DNA from: Datura wrightii
Taxonomy: Eukaryota; Streptophyta; Magnoliopsida; Solanales; Solanaceae
Length of the DNA stretch: 64,000 nucleotides
Reading direction: 5' to 3'
NCBI GenBank assembly: GCA_035772735.1
Contig: JASDFA010000019.1
Span: 71,648,001 to 71,712,000 of the forward strand
The notes under the pieces were generated by a model. That model saw nothing but the letters and a program-made list of their open reading frames with translations, searched no databases and was not told where the DNA came from. Each line of letters starts with the position of its first letter. Position 1 is the stretch's first letter. A program made the position numbers and the translations under genes. Below, piece by piece: positions 36,310 to 48,272 of this stretch.

Positions 36310-38951
36310 GTGGCTTCACCATTCTCTGTCTGCCTTCATATATTTCCTCATCTTGCTCTCTTGTTGACTCTAGAGATGCTTATTGCTCCAACCCCTTCTT
36401 TTTGGTCTTTATCTCAATCCGGAATGTTTGGCTCTTCCTTGAACTCCACCTCTACCACTCCAGTTATTGGCAAGGTGATAAAGAAGAGAAAAGAGGGAAA
36501 AGCTTACCCTAACCCATTCACCAATAAAGTTATTCCCAGTTTGTATTTCTTTGATGATGATTTTAAGATTTTGGCATATGGTGGTACTAGGATGAGAAAA
36601 GAAATTAGTGGTGGAGTTTCTCTCTTATGAAGGAAAGCGACTTTCCCTTAGTCCGAGCAAACTATAAATGGTCCCTGGACAGATATCAAGTAGAAGCTCC
36701 TAGAGCCTCTTAAAGTAACACCATGTCAAGACCAGGCTACTCCTTCATTTATACTTACCCTTTTAGCATGGGTCTCAGTGGCCCTATTAATTGGTTAATC
36801 AGCTTATTCTATGATACCTTTCGGTTACGTTTGGCCCAACTTAGCTCGAAAGTATGGAGAGTCATCTCCAGCCTTTGCGCATTGATTGCAGAGGTTGGAG
36901 AATAGTTTAACTTGACACATTTGCTGCTACTGTACTCCTCCTATTTCGTTCAAAAAGGGATAGTACAGTTAGCCCGTTGTTGGGGGAAATCGCTACTTGG
37001 TGATTTTGATAACGTCTATGATCGAGGTTGGACTGATCGTATCATTATCGTAGCCTCCCCAGATCCTTCCGATAAACTTTTCCCTAGGCCTTGGAATATG
37101 CAGCATAAGAATCTAGGACTTACTTTCTTTTCGCTTTCCCTTTTGCTCTTTTTAATATTTTCTCTTGACACGTTACCTTTTTGGGCATTTCATGCACTAC
37201 CTCAATGGCGCCCACCTATGGGCGTCTTCTTCATTCATCTAGTCAGGGAACTTTATTTATGGGTCATAAAAATTTTGAATTCTTCCACTTTGATAGCAGA
37301 TACTAGATACAAAATTCCGACCAGTTTGGATGGAAAGCAACAAAACATGGTATGTCACAATTTTCTTACACTATCATTCATTACTATTTTGCTTTTTTAC
37401 TCATATCCCAAGACTTTCCTTGTGTAGGTTTGGTATCCGGTCTAAGTTTGCTTTTTCTTTTGGATATCGCCACCAACTTCATTGGTTGGGACCCTCGTGA
37501 CCGACTCTATACTCTTGTTGATGCGGTGACAGACCCAACCTCCGAGATGAAGCTCTCATCTTTAGGTGAAGGGGAAAAGGGAGGAAAATGAAAAAGTTCA
37601 ATCTTAGAAAGGGAAAGAAAATCTATCCCTAATGTCATCATCTTATATGAAAGCTCTAAAGAGTTTGAGAGCGAGCTGCAGGCTTAGAGGATGCAAGCTC
37701 CCCCATGTGCCCGCTCTGAGGTTTTTGGGTTATTTTTCAAAACAGAGAATGTTGAACAAACTCAACCCTAGGCCCTGGTTCCTGTGACTCTTGGCAAAGA
37801 AGTTCCCGTATTTCCAGTGAGACAAGGTAGCCAATGCTTTACCTGCATTCCCCAAGACCCTTAATCGAATGTTAAGCCACAATGGCCCCTCTTTCTCTCA
37901 TTCATCAAGCCTCAAGATCTATTTTCACATTACTTCCTAGGCTGCGGTCTTTTGTAGGGCTCACAAGTTTTCATTCCACAACTAGTGCCCTGACTCCCCT
38001 GGTTCAAAACCCAACGCGGTATTGGATAATGGTTTTGAAGATTCTTGATGAGGTTAATTTCACATCAAGGCCAGCGGGGATAGCCAACTATCTAAATTAT
38101 GTTGTCTCACTAAAAGACCGATGGAGGATGTATAGTTTTTCTATTGAATGCCTTATGAACAAATACCCTCATGCTTCCGCTAAGGTTATTGATTCTCACT
38201 CTGCAGTCTTTCTTCCCAAGGATGTTCCAGCATCTTTGTTTATGACTTCTTCTTCGGCATTTCAGGCTAGTGTGTTGGCTGCGGAGAGACTCCAGCATCT
38301 ATTGAAAGAAAGGGTCTTCAATCGAAGTGCAACAAACTTGAGGAAGCTACGGTCATCGTTCAAGACCAATCTACATCAATTGAGGTTTTACCTTGTAGGC
38401 CTCTGAAATTGAGGCATTTAAAGCTGAGAAGGAAGTGGTATCAAATGAGAGAGAGAGCTATCGAGGCAACTCCCTTTATTGGTTCAATGAGGCGGAAACT
38501 TTGCAGCGGGAGAATACTTTGCAAATCGTCCTTATTGAACCCCTTATGAAGAGACAGATCAATTTGAAAGAGAGCATCCTTTTAGTGAGCGCGGGATCAC
38601 ACCACTATGCCTATCCTTGTTTCTCCCTTCTCACTTTAGTATCACCCTGGGATAAGATTCACCAACTAAAGAAGAGGATTAACATCTTATAGAGAGAGCT
38701 AGACTAGGAAAAGACACTACAACTTGGAAAAACCTCGTGATACCCAGATCATGCTAATTCATATTTCTAATAACATTAGTGTGGGCTTCTTTGATTTTGA
38801 AAAGAAGGTAACAATTTCCCAGGATCTGGTTGAGCTAGCTGGTCGGTCAGATTTTGGTGATGAGGGACCACCTCTACATAAGGAGAGGGACTTAACATCA
38901 CTGAAATGTCTGATGGTAGCTTCAGCAATAATTCCGATAAGTAAGGACTAA
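36310..38951 (+). pseudogene. Additional ORF remnant, 'putative gypsy type transposon' domain (Transposase_28-like)
   Basis: The block SFIYTYPFSMGLSGPINWLI at 36741-36800, followed by LRLAQLSSKVWRVISSLCAL and, in 36912-37427, WGKSLLGDFDNVYDRGWTDR, has the order of the domain Pfam calls 'Putative gypsy type transposon'. A later part at 37882-38406 (ILDEVNFTSRPAGIANYL...) is followed by Glu/Arg-rich, probably coiled-coil pieces to 38951. The first piece, 36310-36630, is of uncertain membership. Several frames are used and stops intervene. Such ORFs are known as additional, sometimes antisense, genes of Tat-lineage elements; a Tat-type gag fragment lies in the opposite orientation at 43.2-43.5 kb. 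Biochemical function is unknown. Confidence 0.6.
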
Positions 38952-38962
38952 CCTCTTATCGG

Positions 38963-40524
38963 TGATAACATCCAAACTACATTCCTCTTTTACGAATGAG
39001 TGTAAACGGTTGTTGTATCAAAACAAATATCCCGAGGAATGTAGGGGTTGAATCCCACAGAGAATTGAGTTGATAATTCAAGATTTATAAACTAATTCAA
39101 ACTATAATGCATAATTGTTCAACATTTGAAAAGTAAAATTAGGGGAAATTAAAGGGAAATAACTATTTGATTCTAAACTAAGACTAATTGGGGGGAATCC
39201 CAATTGAAGCAATCACGAGTGATATGGCTAGGGGCATTCTATAGATGAAATCTCAACTAAATCGGGAATTTCTTCAATGCCGTAGACCCATAATTAGCAT
39301 AAATCGTAGTGGATAATTCACATTCTCTTATTTTTCTATCACAAGAATGTTTATGTCTTGGGTTCTTTCAAAACCCAAAGAAAATTTAAGTATTCAACCA
39401 CACAAGCTTGAGGAAGGACTAGCTATTTCTAGCCTTGACCTTTAATGGAGTGAAGATGTGAATTTTAACTTTCTCTAGCTTAATCCTACACAAAAACACT
39501 CCAATTCCTCACCATTATCTTCTCACCTTTCTCTCTCAAGCAAAAGCAAGAAAAGTAAAGCACAATTCATGTTTGCAAACCATTAATTTTGGCAATTATA
39601 ACTTGGGGAGAAGATAATAGATCTACAATTTCAATAAGAATCTAAGAGCAATTTATCAAAACCCAATCAAAATTAAAAAAAACCCACCATGAATATACCT
39701 CTATCTAGAATATTAGTTAAGCATATTTAAAGATAGAGAGAAGATACCAAGAGGATTCCCTTCACATTCATCACATTAGCTTCACAAATTTCTTCACAGG
39801 CTCTTACAGCAATGGTGGATTCCCCCAAAATGGGTTAAAGAAAGAAAAGAAGAAAAGTTCTACCTAACTCTACAATTCTATGGTGAAAGAGTTTTGTGGA
39901 AGATGAAAGAATGGTTGATGAATTCGTTGAATGAAAAAATGGTTGGTGTACAATGAAAGCTATGTAAATATCTGTATTTTCTTGTGTACAAATTTTTCCA
40001 AATGCCTTTGAGGCTTTTAGATTCTTTGGAGACCTTTCAAGACCTTTTTACCCTTCATTAGACAGCCTCTCCTATGAAGAACCGGCATTTAGTCGGTGTT
40101 AATCTGCGGAGCACCAAACTATAGTCGGTTAAAAACAGTGTCTTCGCAGGGGGAATCGGTGGTTCAATGGGAATTTAGCCTATTGCATTCCGTGAACAAC
40201 TGATTGAATAGACATTCTGAGCAGTAGCTTCGGCGTTTCGCTTGTGTTTTGCCCTCCGGATCCGCATTTAGCCGATTTAAAGCATGTCTTTGCACCTCTT
40301 ATTGAGCTCAAATCTTCCATTATCTTTGGCTGCTATCCTTCATATGCTAGCTTATCAAATTCCATCTCAAACTTCATGTGTTTTACTCAATTTCATGCTT
40401 TCTCCACTCACGTGAAGTACCTAGAATTCAAGAGAAAGGGCATAAAATCCACATAAACGACTCAAAAACTAGGTAAAAACTCATGCTTAGGAGCCTAATG
40501 AGTTAGTAAATTTCAAACTTATCA
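38963..40524 (-). repeat. Solo LTR D' (relative of the D LTR)
   Basis: On the minus strand starts TGATAAGTTTGAAATTTAC at 40524 and ends GGATGTTATCA at 38963; 1562 bases. Flanks ATCGG (38958-38962) and ATCAG (40525-40529) are a 5-bp duplication with one change, which marks a single LTR left after recombination. Its body aligns in order with the D LTR (for example the CAGATATTTA region and the text around 39340-39430). U3 motifs of the GCTAAATGC type are at 40076-40268. Confidence 0.75.
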
Positions 40525-40529
40525 ATCAG

Positions 40530-43180
40530 CCAAGGCTATTGTCTCATGTAACTTTTACAGTTTTATCTCATGCTCTCTCTTCCAAGATGACATCTTTGGA
40601 ACCCCAAGTATGTTCCTTTCTATCTTAACTAGAAACTTGTATCTTAACTAGCATTTTTGTATTTTGGCTGAAATGTTGTATCCAGTCCAGCATTTTGTAT
40701 TATGACTAGAATGTTGTATCCTGGATAGAATTTTGGGTGGGAAAGAGCTAGAAAGATCTCTTCTCATTGCTCGAGCTTCAATTTTACAGAACAATGAGCC
40801 ACCCTATACCTTTCATTGCTTGAAGAAACTTTCACGTCACACCTTGATTGCATGACTAACCATCCACCTGACGAAAATTCGCAACCTCTTCCTTCTACAC
40901 GTCCAGTGAAACTTAGCCTATAAAAACTAGTCTTCTTCATTAGTGTTTCCTAGTCCTTGAAAATCTCCCCTTTCTTCTTTGTGTGGATTTAATATAGAGA
41001 GAGGGAGAGAGCCCTTATGGGACGCTTCTCCCCTCATTTTCTTAAATCATTTGACTTTGCTCTTTGCTCTTTCTACAATTTTTTCCTTATTCTTGTCTTT
41101 GATCCTGGCATCATATTAGGGATTTGGCTACTTAAGTGTTTGATGAAAGTAAGGTAAATATTGTAGATGAGACCAAGGGTGAGAGTAGTGATAAATTTTC
41201 CACCAAACCACTCTCTTTATCAATAGTCCTAAGTTCAAGTTCAGTCTCACTGGAACCATGCACTCTACCATCGTGTCGGGTGACCGGGTCAGAGATTTGT
41301 CCTTAGGTTTTGCTTATTCAACTCATTGGGAATTCCCAAGTGGGTTGCATCCAAGCTTCCCAGGCTGCTCATGAGAAAGCTCACCGGTTATGGTACTCTA
41401 ACTAAGCTCAGTTAAATTACTTGATCCAGCGAAACCTCATACCTCCTCATGACCCCTGAGAGTATTCTAGGATATTAAAAAACCTCTTCAAGCTTCCTGG
41501 CTAACATGAGGCTTTTTCTCTTGAGGGGTTCCCACTGTCTTCTAGTCCCTTTTTCAACTCATCTATCTACATGGGCCTCTCTAGCTTTTTTAGCATGAAA
41601 AAAGAAAAATGGTACTTAATATGATGCTTCGGTATCGGGGTCGGTAGTTTATTTTGGATCTTTTGCAACATTCTTTGAGCTGAGAATTTGTAACCTTTTT
41701 CAAGATTTATAATATGGAACCCATTTCGGGCTTTGTAATATTTACGCCTTGTTTTAGGCCTGTAATTTGTGAAACATATGGAATTGTAAAAAAATGAAAT
41801 TTTTGCGATCATACGCTTCTTCTTCTTTTTTTGTATTTTCTCTTTAACACATGATTCGCCATTGCAAATTTCAATCATTATATTCTTTTAAACTGAGAGC
41901 CTGATCTCGTTCTATCATCTCGGCTTTGTTGGGCGTGCTTTTTCGAGAGATGGGGATTTTCACCTTTCGAAGGCTTGCTATATGGTGCAAAACTCTGCAT
42001 AACCCATTTTTCAAAATTGCAATGAGTGACCCTAGTTGAACTTAGTGAGTATTAGATTTTTATTTGATGATCATAGATAGTCGCCAATTAGTTTTATGTT
42101 ATGGCGCTTCTTACCTAATCATCTCATAAGGTCGGTGCATTTACTGCTTTTTTAGATTCTATTCATGGTTACACCTTGTGGAGCGAAGAGGGTTCCCTTT
42201 ACTTTTTTAATTATTGTTCTTCTAAGTTTCGACGTCTCCTGAAGTAGTTTAGAGCGTAGCCTTTAAGAGAATTCTTTCTGTTCAGTCAATTTTCAGTTTG
42301 GAATTGATCTGGAACTTAGGTTTCACATCATTTCAATGTCTCTTGATTTGGCCTAGTCCGAAGTGCACGGCGGCATTGCCTCGGTTCATCGCTATCGAAT
42401 GATTAGTCCGTTCATTTCATGTGAATTTACTCTTTCGATAGTTTCATGTTTGAAAGAGTAGTTCCTTTTACATTAATTAAAAAGTCACTCTCGACTTCAT
42501 TGTCAGTCCCTGGTGCCTGGCCATTGGTCGTGGGGACCTTAAAGTTTACTCTTACGCTTCGTTCTAGGGGTTAGGGGTTGTTGGCTCAAGACTTGGGATT
42601 CCTAAGTTGAGCTCTTGTTCTCCTTTTTTGTTCAAGGTGAGTTATTCTCGAGACCTTCGAATTTTGACCTTAGAGGTTTTGTGGCATGTTGCGCTTAGAC
42701 TTAGGGGGTCCAATATTCTATAAAGTGTTTCATGCTTTACAAGAATATTCTCTTTTATTCACATCAATATTTTTCCAAGATAGTTTTTGCCTCTACATGA
42801 TATAGGAAAATAGAAATCCTAATTCATTCCTGGAATTCCGTATTATTAATTAAAAACCTTGCCAAAAAAATCCTCTATGGGATAAAATTGGACGAAGGAA
42901 AAAAGAGTGTAATGTGTCCTCCCGGTTCTTCTGAGTTGGTTATCCATCCACAATGCTCTCTCTATTTTTTGAATGCTTCTGGGAGTTCTTCCTCCTGTTG
43001 TCCTCAGGTGTTAGTGCTAGCCTCATCCAGAGAGCATATCTCCCATGTCTGTGCAAGAAAGTTGTTTCGGATAACCTGTAGGAGTTTGAGAGAAAAAAGG
43101 AAGACAAACATTTACTAAATCAACATTACCAAGAAATTGTACCTGTTATATTGCTAGGGGAGGGGGAATCAACTCATAGT
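40530..43180. other. No coding region recognised; probable Tat-element remnant
   Basis: Flanked by the additional ORF and by a Tat-like gag fragment. Short degenerate repeats of the kind TTGTATCTTAACTAG / ATGTTGTATCC occur at 40620-40735. Small ORFs at 41567-41878 and 42888-43118 show no known motif. Confidence 0.4.
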
Positions 43181-43480
43181 TTAGCTTATCATCATTTGGG
43201 GTATGTTAAGATTCACAGGCTTCCTATTTCCCTCAATACCTTTTCGGAAGCTACTTTTAGCTTGATCACTTAGGAACTCCTGCAAGCAGCCATCCCTCAA
43301 CAAATCTGCAACCATTTCTTGGAGCTGGCAACAGTCTCTAGTATTAGGGCTATGCATCCCATGGTATTTGCACCACAAGTTACTATCCTAAAATTTAAAT
43401 TCGAGCAGATTGACCTTATAAATCTTCCCCTTTGATATTCCATATGATTGAGACTATCTGCATCGGGCTGATAGTAAAAC
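43181..43480 (-). pseudogene. Gag zinc-finger fragment of a Tat/Ogre-type element
   Basis: Minus strand 43378-43181 reads WCKYHGMHSPNTRDCCQLQE and then DLLRDGCLQEFLSDQAKSSF. This matches the zinc finger followed by 'LL..GHL.EFLSDRAK' found between gag and protease of Tat/Ogre Ty3/gypsy elements; the second His is displaced. The fragment is cut at 43482 by the insertion of element D, and the following NLNIPQMMIS recalls the INMI start of the protease linker. No more of pol is visible. Confidence 0.6.
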
Positions 43481-43482
43481 AA

Positions 43483-44947
43483 TGATGACTTGATAATTTA
43501 CCAAATCATTAAGCTATTAAGCATGAGCTTTTGATTTATTTTCAACTCATTTAGAAAGTTTTTATGCCCTTTTTTCTTCTCTATGCAGGCATTTGATGGA
43601 AACAAATATAATGGACAATTTGAACTTAAAGTGATCTACTTAGGAAATGCTTTTCACCTATGAAACACGGATCTGAATCTGCTAAACGCAGGTCTGGTGC
43701 AGATGTTACTACCTTGCAACCACCCTTGCACCTATGTTTAGTGAATTGGCACCTGCTAAATGCAGGTGAAACGCAGTTGGGACTACTAAACAACCACTAA
43801 ACACAAAATGAAGGGCAAGTGGCCCATTTCGATGATGGAAGGGTAAGAATGTCCAAAAAGGGTCCCAAAGCAACTAGAAGCCTCCAAAGAAAATTGTAAA
43901 AAGTTATACACAAGAAAGTACAGATATTTATATCCCAAAATTGTACATTACACATTATTCATTAATTGATAGAGAGATTTTAGAGAGTGTTACACATCAT
44001 AGAATTGTAGAAAGAGAAAGTACTTTTCTTCTTCTTCTTCTTCTTCAAAAATCCTAATTGTGGGGGAATTCCACCATAGCAGTAAATCGTGTGAAGTAAG
44101 TTGGTGAACTCATATGATGAATTTTGAGGGAATTCCTCTTGGTATCTTCTCTCTCTCTCTCTCTCTCTCTCACTCTAAATATGAGTAGCTAAATTTCTAG
44201 TTAGGGGTGTGTGCATGGTGGATTTGTAAATATGAATAGGTATTGACTAATTGTTCTTGGATTCTAATTGCAAATATAGATCTATTGTTTTCTCTAAGTT
44301 TTAATTATATAAATTAATGATTGCAAATATGAATTTTGTTTACTTTTATTGCTTTTTCTTGAGAAACAAGGGTGAGAATAGGGTGAGAAAAACATAGGGA
44401 GGATTTGGAGTTTTGATATGTGTAGTTGAGATTGAGATAGTTAAAACCCATATTCCCACTCCATTAAAAGTTCAAGGCTAGAGATAGCTCGATTCTTCCT
44501 CAATCTCTTATGGTTGATAATTTGAATTTGACCTTAGGGTTTGAGAAAACCCAAGGCATAAACATTCTTGTGGTTGACAAATGAGAGAATGTATTTTATC
44601 TACTGCTATCTTTACTAAATTTGAACCTAAGGCAATGAAGTAAATTCAATTTTAGTTGTTAGCCCATCAATAGCACACCCCTAGCCATCTCACTTGTGAT
44701 TGCAACAATTGAAATTCCCTTCACTTAGTTCTAAAGTTTAATTTGATATTGTTTTCTCTTTTTTTTTCCCATTTTTACTTTTCAAATGTTGAGCATTGAT
44801 GCATTCTAGTTTGAGTTAGTTTAAAACTTTTATATTATCGACTCAATTTCTTTTAGGATTCGAACCGGACACCCATCGAGTATATGTATTCTTGACAATG
44901 ACCGTTGCCACCTCCGTTAATCAGGAGAGTTGTACTGAGAATTATCA
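43483..44947 (+). repeat. 5' LTR of D
   Basis: TGATGACTTGATAATTTACC to GAGAATTATCA, 1465 bases. It starts with an imperfect palindrome (43483-43511) that is nearly perfect in the 3' copy. The U3 cluster 43658-43803 contains CTGCTAAACGCAGGT and ACCTGCTAAATGCAGGT. A (CT)11 run lies at 44149-44170 and a CTT run at about 44026-44046. Confidence 0.85.
44149..44170 (+). repeat. (CT)11 microsatellite
   Basis: Uninterrupted CT repeats within the D 5' LTR. Confidence 0.9.
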
Positions 44948-44952
44948 AAAAA

Positions 44953-44967
44953 TGGCGTCGTTGCCGG
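44953..44967 (+). other. tRNA-Asp primer binding site of D
   Basis: TGGCGTCGTTGCCGG differs by one C>T from TGGCGCCGTTGCCGG, the complement of the plant tRNA-Asp(GUC) 3' end, five bases beyond the LTR. Confidence 0.8.
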
Positions 44968-45071
44968 AAATTGAGTTATGATAGCCAATAGTTATTTATT
45001 GATTCAAACTTATTTTGCATCTTGTTTTGCATTTTGTTTTGGTTTTACTTTTGTTAATTTTTATTTTTATC

Positions 45072-45443
45072 ATGGTATCATGGAATGAAAGAAGGTTTGG
45101 TGGTTTTAACCCTTACCATGATGACCCATGTCCCTATTATGGAGGACCACACCTTTGGCAAGCTTGCAATTATTCCCCTAGAAGAGAGATGTGTGCACCT
45201 TCTTTCTCCTCTGATGGGTATATATGCACTTTATGTGGTGGTCATGATAGACACTGGGGTGGTTATCACAATGAGTTCACTTTTCGATATAGTTGCTATA
45301 ATAGGAATGATGTCATGGCATGTGAGGGAAGAAGCACTACATGTGACCGCATGAAATTCGTGCTCCATGTTTTTTTGGAGCAGGAGTCTAATAAGGAAAA
45401 GGAAGCTAACTCCTCAATGCCCGTGGAATTATCGACTCCTTAA
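45072..45443 (+). CDS. Small protein with two zinc-knuckle-like modules, element D
   Basis: 123 codons from the ATG at 45072 (MVSWNERRFGGFNPYHDDPC) to the stop at 45441. Residues 20-32 read CPYYGGPHLWQAC, and residues about 52-65 read CTLCGGHDRHWGGY; both look like Cys/Gly-Gly-His knuckles that could bind metal and RNA. The C-terminal part is acidic (EQESNKEKEANSSM). The first knuckle would have its second Cys at the second Tyr, so it may be damaged. I know no function. It starts about 100 bases after the primer site, the place of gag in a normal element, so an RNA-binding role is a reasonable guess. The frame continues in broken form to 46051. Confidence 0.6.
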   Translation: MVSWNERRFGGFNPYHDDPCPYYGGPHLWQACNYSPRREMCAPSFSSDGYICTLCGGHDRHWGGYHNEFTFRYSCYNRNDVMACEGRSTTCDRMKFVLHVFLEQESNKEKEANSSMPVELSTP

Positions 45444-46051
45444 TAAGAAAAATATAGTTCTCTAAAAGAAGAAGCTGAGGAGATATTGAGAAGCATAAAA
45501 AGGAGGAGTGAACAATGAGACCTAGTCCAACTTGACTCGTGGGAGGAAACTCCACATGATAATGAAGAAGGGGTCAAGGAGGAATTTGAAGAGGTCAAGG
45601 AGAACTGCCTGTCAACCAACCTAACTACAATGCAAGATGCCATAAGTGATGAAGTGACACTAGAGCTCAAAAGAGAAGTATAATAGATTATTCTTGAGGA
45701 CTCTAGTGCACTTGAGAAGAGGATGTCAAGCAAGAAGAATGCTTGAGAATGGAGCGACTTAAATCGCCCTCCAATCATTTTTCAACATTGAACTTGGTTG
45801 ATGATATATAAATGGAGGCAACCAAATCTATGGAGGAAGTTGAAGAGGAAGATAAAAGTAGCTTCATCTTAGAGTATGTCATGCCAACAATACCAAAGCA
45901 CATTTCTCCTTTAAGGCCCAAGAAATACAACATGATACATCTATTTCTTGGTGCCATTACTTTTTCACCACCACCCCTCAAGCGAAGCAGAAGAATGGAT
46001 AAGAAATTAGGGGTGCAATTCACAATCTCAAGGTGGAGAGAAAAGTGGTGA
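45444..46051 (+). pseudogene. Acidic coiled-coil-like C-terminal part of the D ORF
   Basis: In the frame of the upstream CDS: SLKEEAEEILRSIKRRSEQ, DNEEGVKEEFEEVKEN and further Glu/Lys-rich pieces separated by stops. A change of frame then leads to 45812-46051 (MEATKSMEEVEEEDKSSF ... PPPLKRSRRMDKKLG), ending 31 bases before the conserved post-ORF motif. It suggests that the original protein was about 325 residues, with an N-terminal knuckle pair and an acidic, then basic, tail. Confidence 0.5.
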
Positions 46052-46082
46052 AAATTGAAGTCGTCAAGCTATGACGTTAACT

Positions 46083-46109
46083 AAGGCGCTTCTTAGGATG
46101 CAACCCAAG
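46083..46109 (+). other. Conserved post-ORF motif in D
   Basis: AAGGCGCTTCTTAGGATGCA then ACCCAAG, the D version of the motif at 665-688; two changes weaken the inverted repeat. Confidence 0.55.
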
Positions 46110-46210
46110 TGTTTTTGAGTTTCTTATTGTTTTACATTTTTGTTGTCTTTGATTGTGCAGGGGTGAAACAGGTGAGGAAAATGACAAAAAGCAGAAGGAA
46201 AAACACTGAG

Positions 46211-46342
46211 AAACCTACGTTAGACCTGCGAAATGCAGGTCCTAATGTGCAAACGCAGGTCCCGTATATGTGCCAACCAGAATACCTAAAAGAAAATATG
46301 CTCAAAATTTCCAAACCTACGCTAGACCTGCGAAATGCAGGT
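46211..46342 (+). repeat. Two copies of the D U3 motif inside the element
   Basis: A segment AAACCTACGTTAGACCTGCG followed by AAATGCAGGT, repeated about 100 bases later (46313-46342). GACCTGC and GCAGGTC (46223-46229, 46235-46241) form an inverted repeat, the same motif as ACCTGCTAAATGCAGGT in the LTR. An ORF of 131 codons spans it (46109-46504) and would contain KPTLDLRNAG twice, but I regard it as incidental. Confidence 0.65.
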
Positions 46343-48272
46343 GCAAAGGAACAAAACACAAGTCTAGCACAGGTTATGTCCAGAATGCGTGGCAGTTCCA
46401 ACGCAGATGCCTCTATCAGATCAGGGAGTTCTTTCACTTATTCCTTCCTTAGTTTTTCAACCTTGTGCATTGAGGACAATGCTTTATTTTTTTTAGGGCG
46501 GTGAAGTATGAGTAACCCACTCATTAGTGATAAACAATATGGCTCTATGATAGATCGGGTGATGTCATTCTTAAGTGAAAATTGCCATTACTTGCTATTA
46601 AGCATCGACTTTGTAGATAGTATCCTATGAATAAACTCCTAGAGTTTTCTTTATACTATGATTCTTTCCCAAGGAGAAACTTTTTCTTATCTTATATATG
46701 GTGTCAAACCGGATGACATTTACCTATGATGGATTTAAAGGTGACTTTTTTCAGGATAAATTCCATGTGAAGCACCATCAAAATTTTTACTTGGCACAAT
46801 AATAGGATTTTTGAGAAAAAGGGGTAGATGGATTTGAAGAAAAAACTCTATTGTTATGATTTCTACATTTCTTGTTTGACTTTTTGATTCATAAATGAGT
46901 TTATAAAATTCGAAATAGCTTATCAAAATTCATGCCTTTGAATCGACCTTCAGAATAACTATGACTCCTTGGAGTATGACGCCTTATGTAGTAAGGTTAT
47001 GTTTGATTTTTGTGCATGCTTATTGTCTGAACTTGTCCTGAATGTGATTAAAGGTAAAATCCTAGAGGTAACCAAACATGGGAGATGACCTTAACCCCTT
47101 CTTGGATAGTCACTTCACTACAAAATAACCTTTCTTTAACAATTGATCCTAGTGAACTAATTCTTGAGCCTTAACCCTTTTCTTTGGAAACCTCATGACA
47201 AGCCTTAAACTCTTTGTGAATCTTATCCTTTGGAACCCGTTCCTCCTTAATTGATAGTGATAAAAGAAAATGAGGGCTTAAAATTTAAGATTTGGGTGGG
47301 GATGGGAAGATGAAATATTATGTAGAAAAAAACCTATGTTTGAGGGTGTGCATAAAAGGGGAAAAAGAGAAGGGAGATTCAATGTGAGTTAGCATTAATT
47401 GTTCAATGAAAAGAAACAAATGGTTGATTGAAAAAAAACTTGAATCAAAAGAAGAACAATTTGAATTGGATGGTGCTATCTCTTGTGTAAAGAGGCTTGA
47501 CAAAGAAATCAATGGGTTAAAAGGGTGGCTTGATGGAAAATCTGAATTATGAACAAAGGAGAGATAAGGTAGAATTGACTCACTATATGTGAGCGGGAGG
47601 TTATATGTGCATCTTAAAGGCATTAGGGAGGTTCTAGTCACTAGAATGAAAATTTATCTTACCCTTACCCCTAGCTTTCATTACAACCAGCAAGTCCTTA
47701 ATGATTCCATGTTTGGCACTTCTACATTAGTGACGAGTACATGGAGGGCAAGCCTATGGTTTGATGTTTGTACACTTGAATGTATTAGAGAGAGCCATCG
47801 TATTTACATCATCTTATACTCCCTGTTTTTCATTGAAGTACATAAGTGTGGATGAAATTCTCTCTTATGGTGAGTGGCATTACATCCTTGGAGTAAGAAT
47901 GTGAAAGTCTTGATTCAAATTGAGAGGTATGAAGAAGATAAGTTGAGTAATGAACTTCTAGGCAAACCTTGAATGTTGAATATTGAATGTCAATGACTTG
48001 AGATGTTTATTGATTTTGATTTGAATGAAAATGTCCTTGCTTTGAATTGAAAGAATGGTAAGGATATTTGTCAAGTCTTTATGGTGATGCCAGTTGAGTT
48101 TGTACAACATGTTTGAGTCTTTTTATTTTTCTTGAGTCAGTGTATGATTTATAGGTTGTCTTGAGTCTTAAGGGTCTTATGTTCAAAGCCCATGATGCTC
48201 TAAGCTTAAATAAATTTTTTGTGTGACAGAATGCCTTGCTTGAGCACAAGCAAAGGTTCAAGTTTTAGGGTT
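46343..48272 (+). other. Non-coding 3' internal region of D
   Basis: No convincing ORF. A block around 47140-47180 (AATTGATCCTAGTGAACTAA...) resembles 1645-1680 of F1. Confidence 0.5.

Noticed and set aside
43658..43803. Possible CRISPR-like or satellite array because of repeated short motifs
   Set aside because: Copies are degenerate, irregularly spaced and inside LTRs; there is no regular spacer structure, and the sequence is clearly eukaryotic.
44149..44170. CT repeat as a functional GAGA-type promoter element
   Set aside because: Plain microsatellite; nothing beyond position suggests function.
46109..46504. 131-codon ORF with a repeated KPTLDLRNAG
   Set aside because: The repeat comes from the DNA-level U3 motif; there is no other protein feature and the ORF overlaps the conserved non-coding motif.
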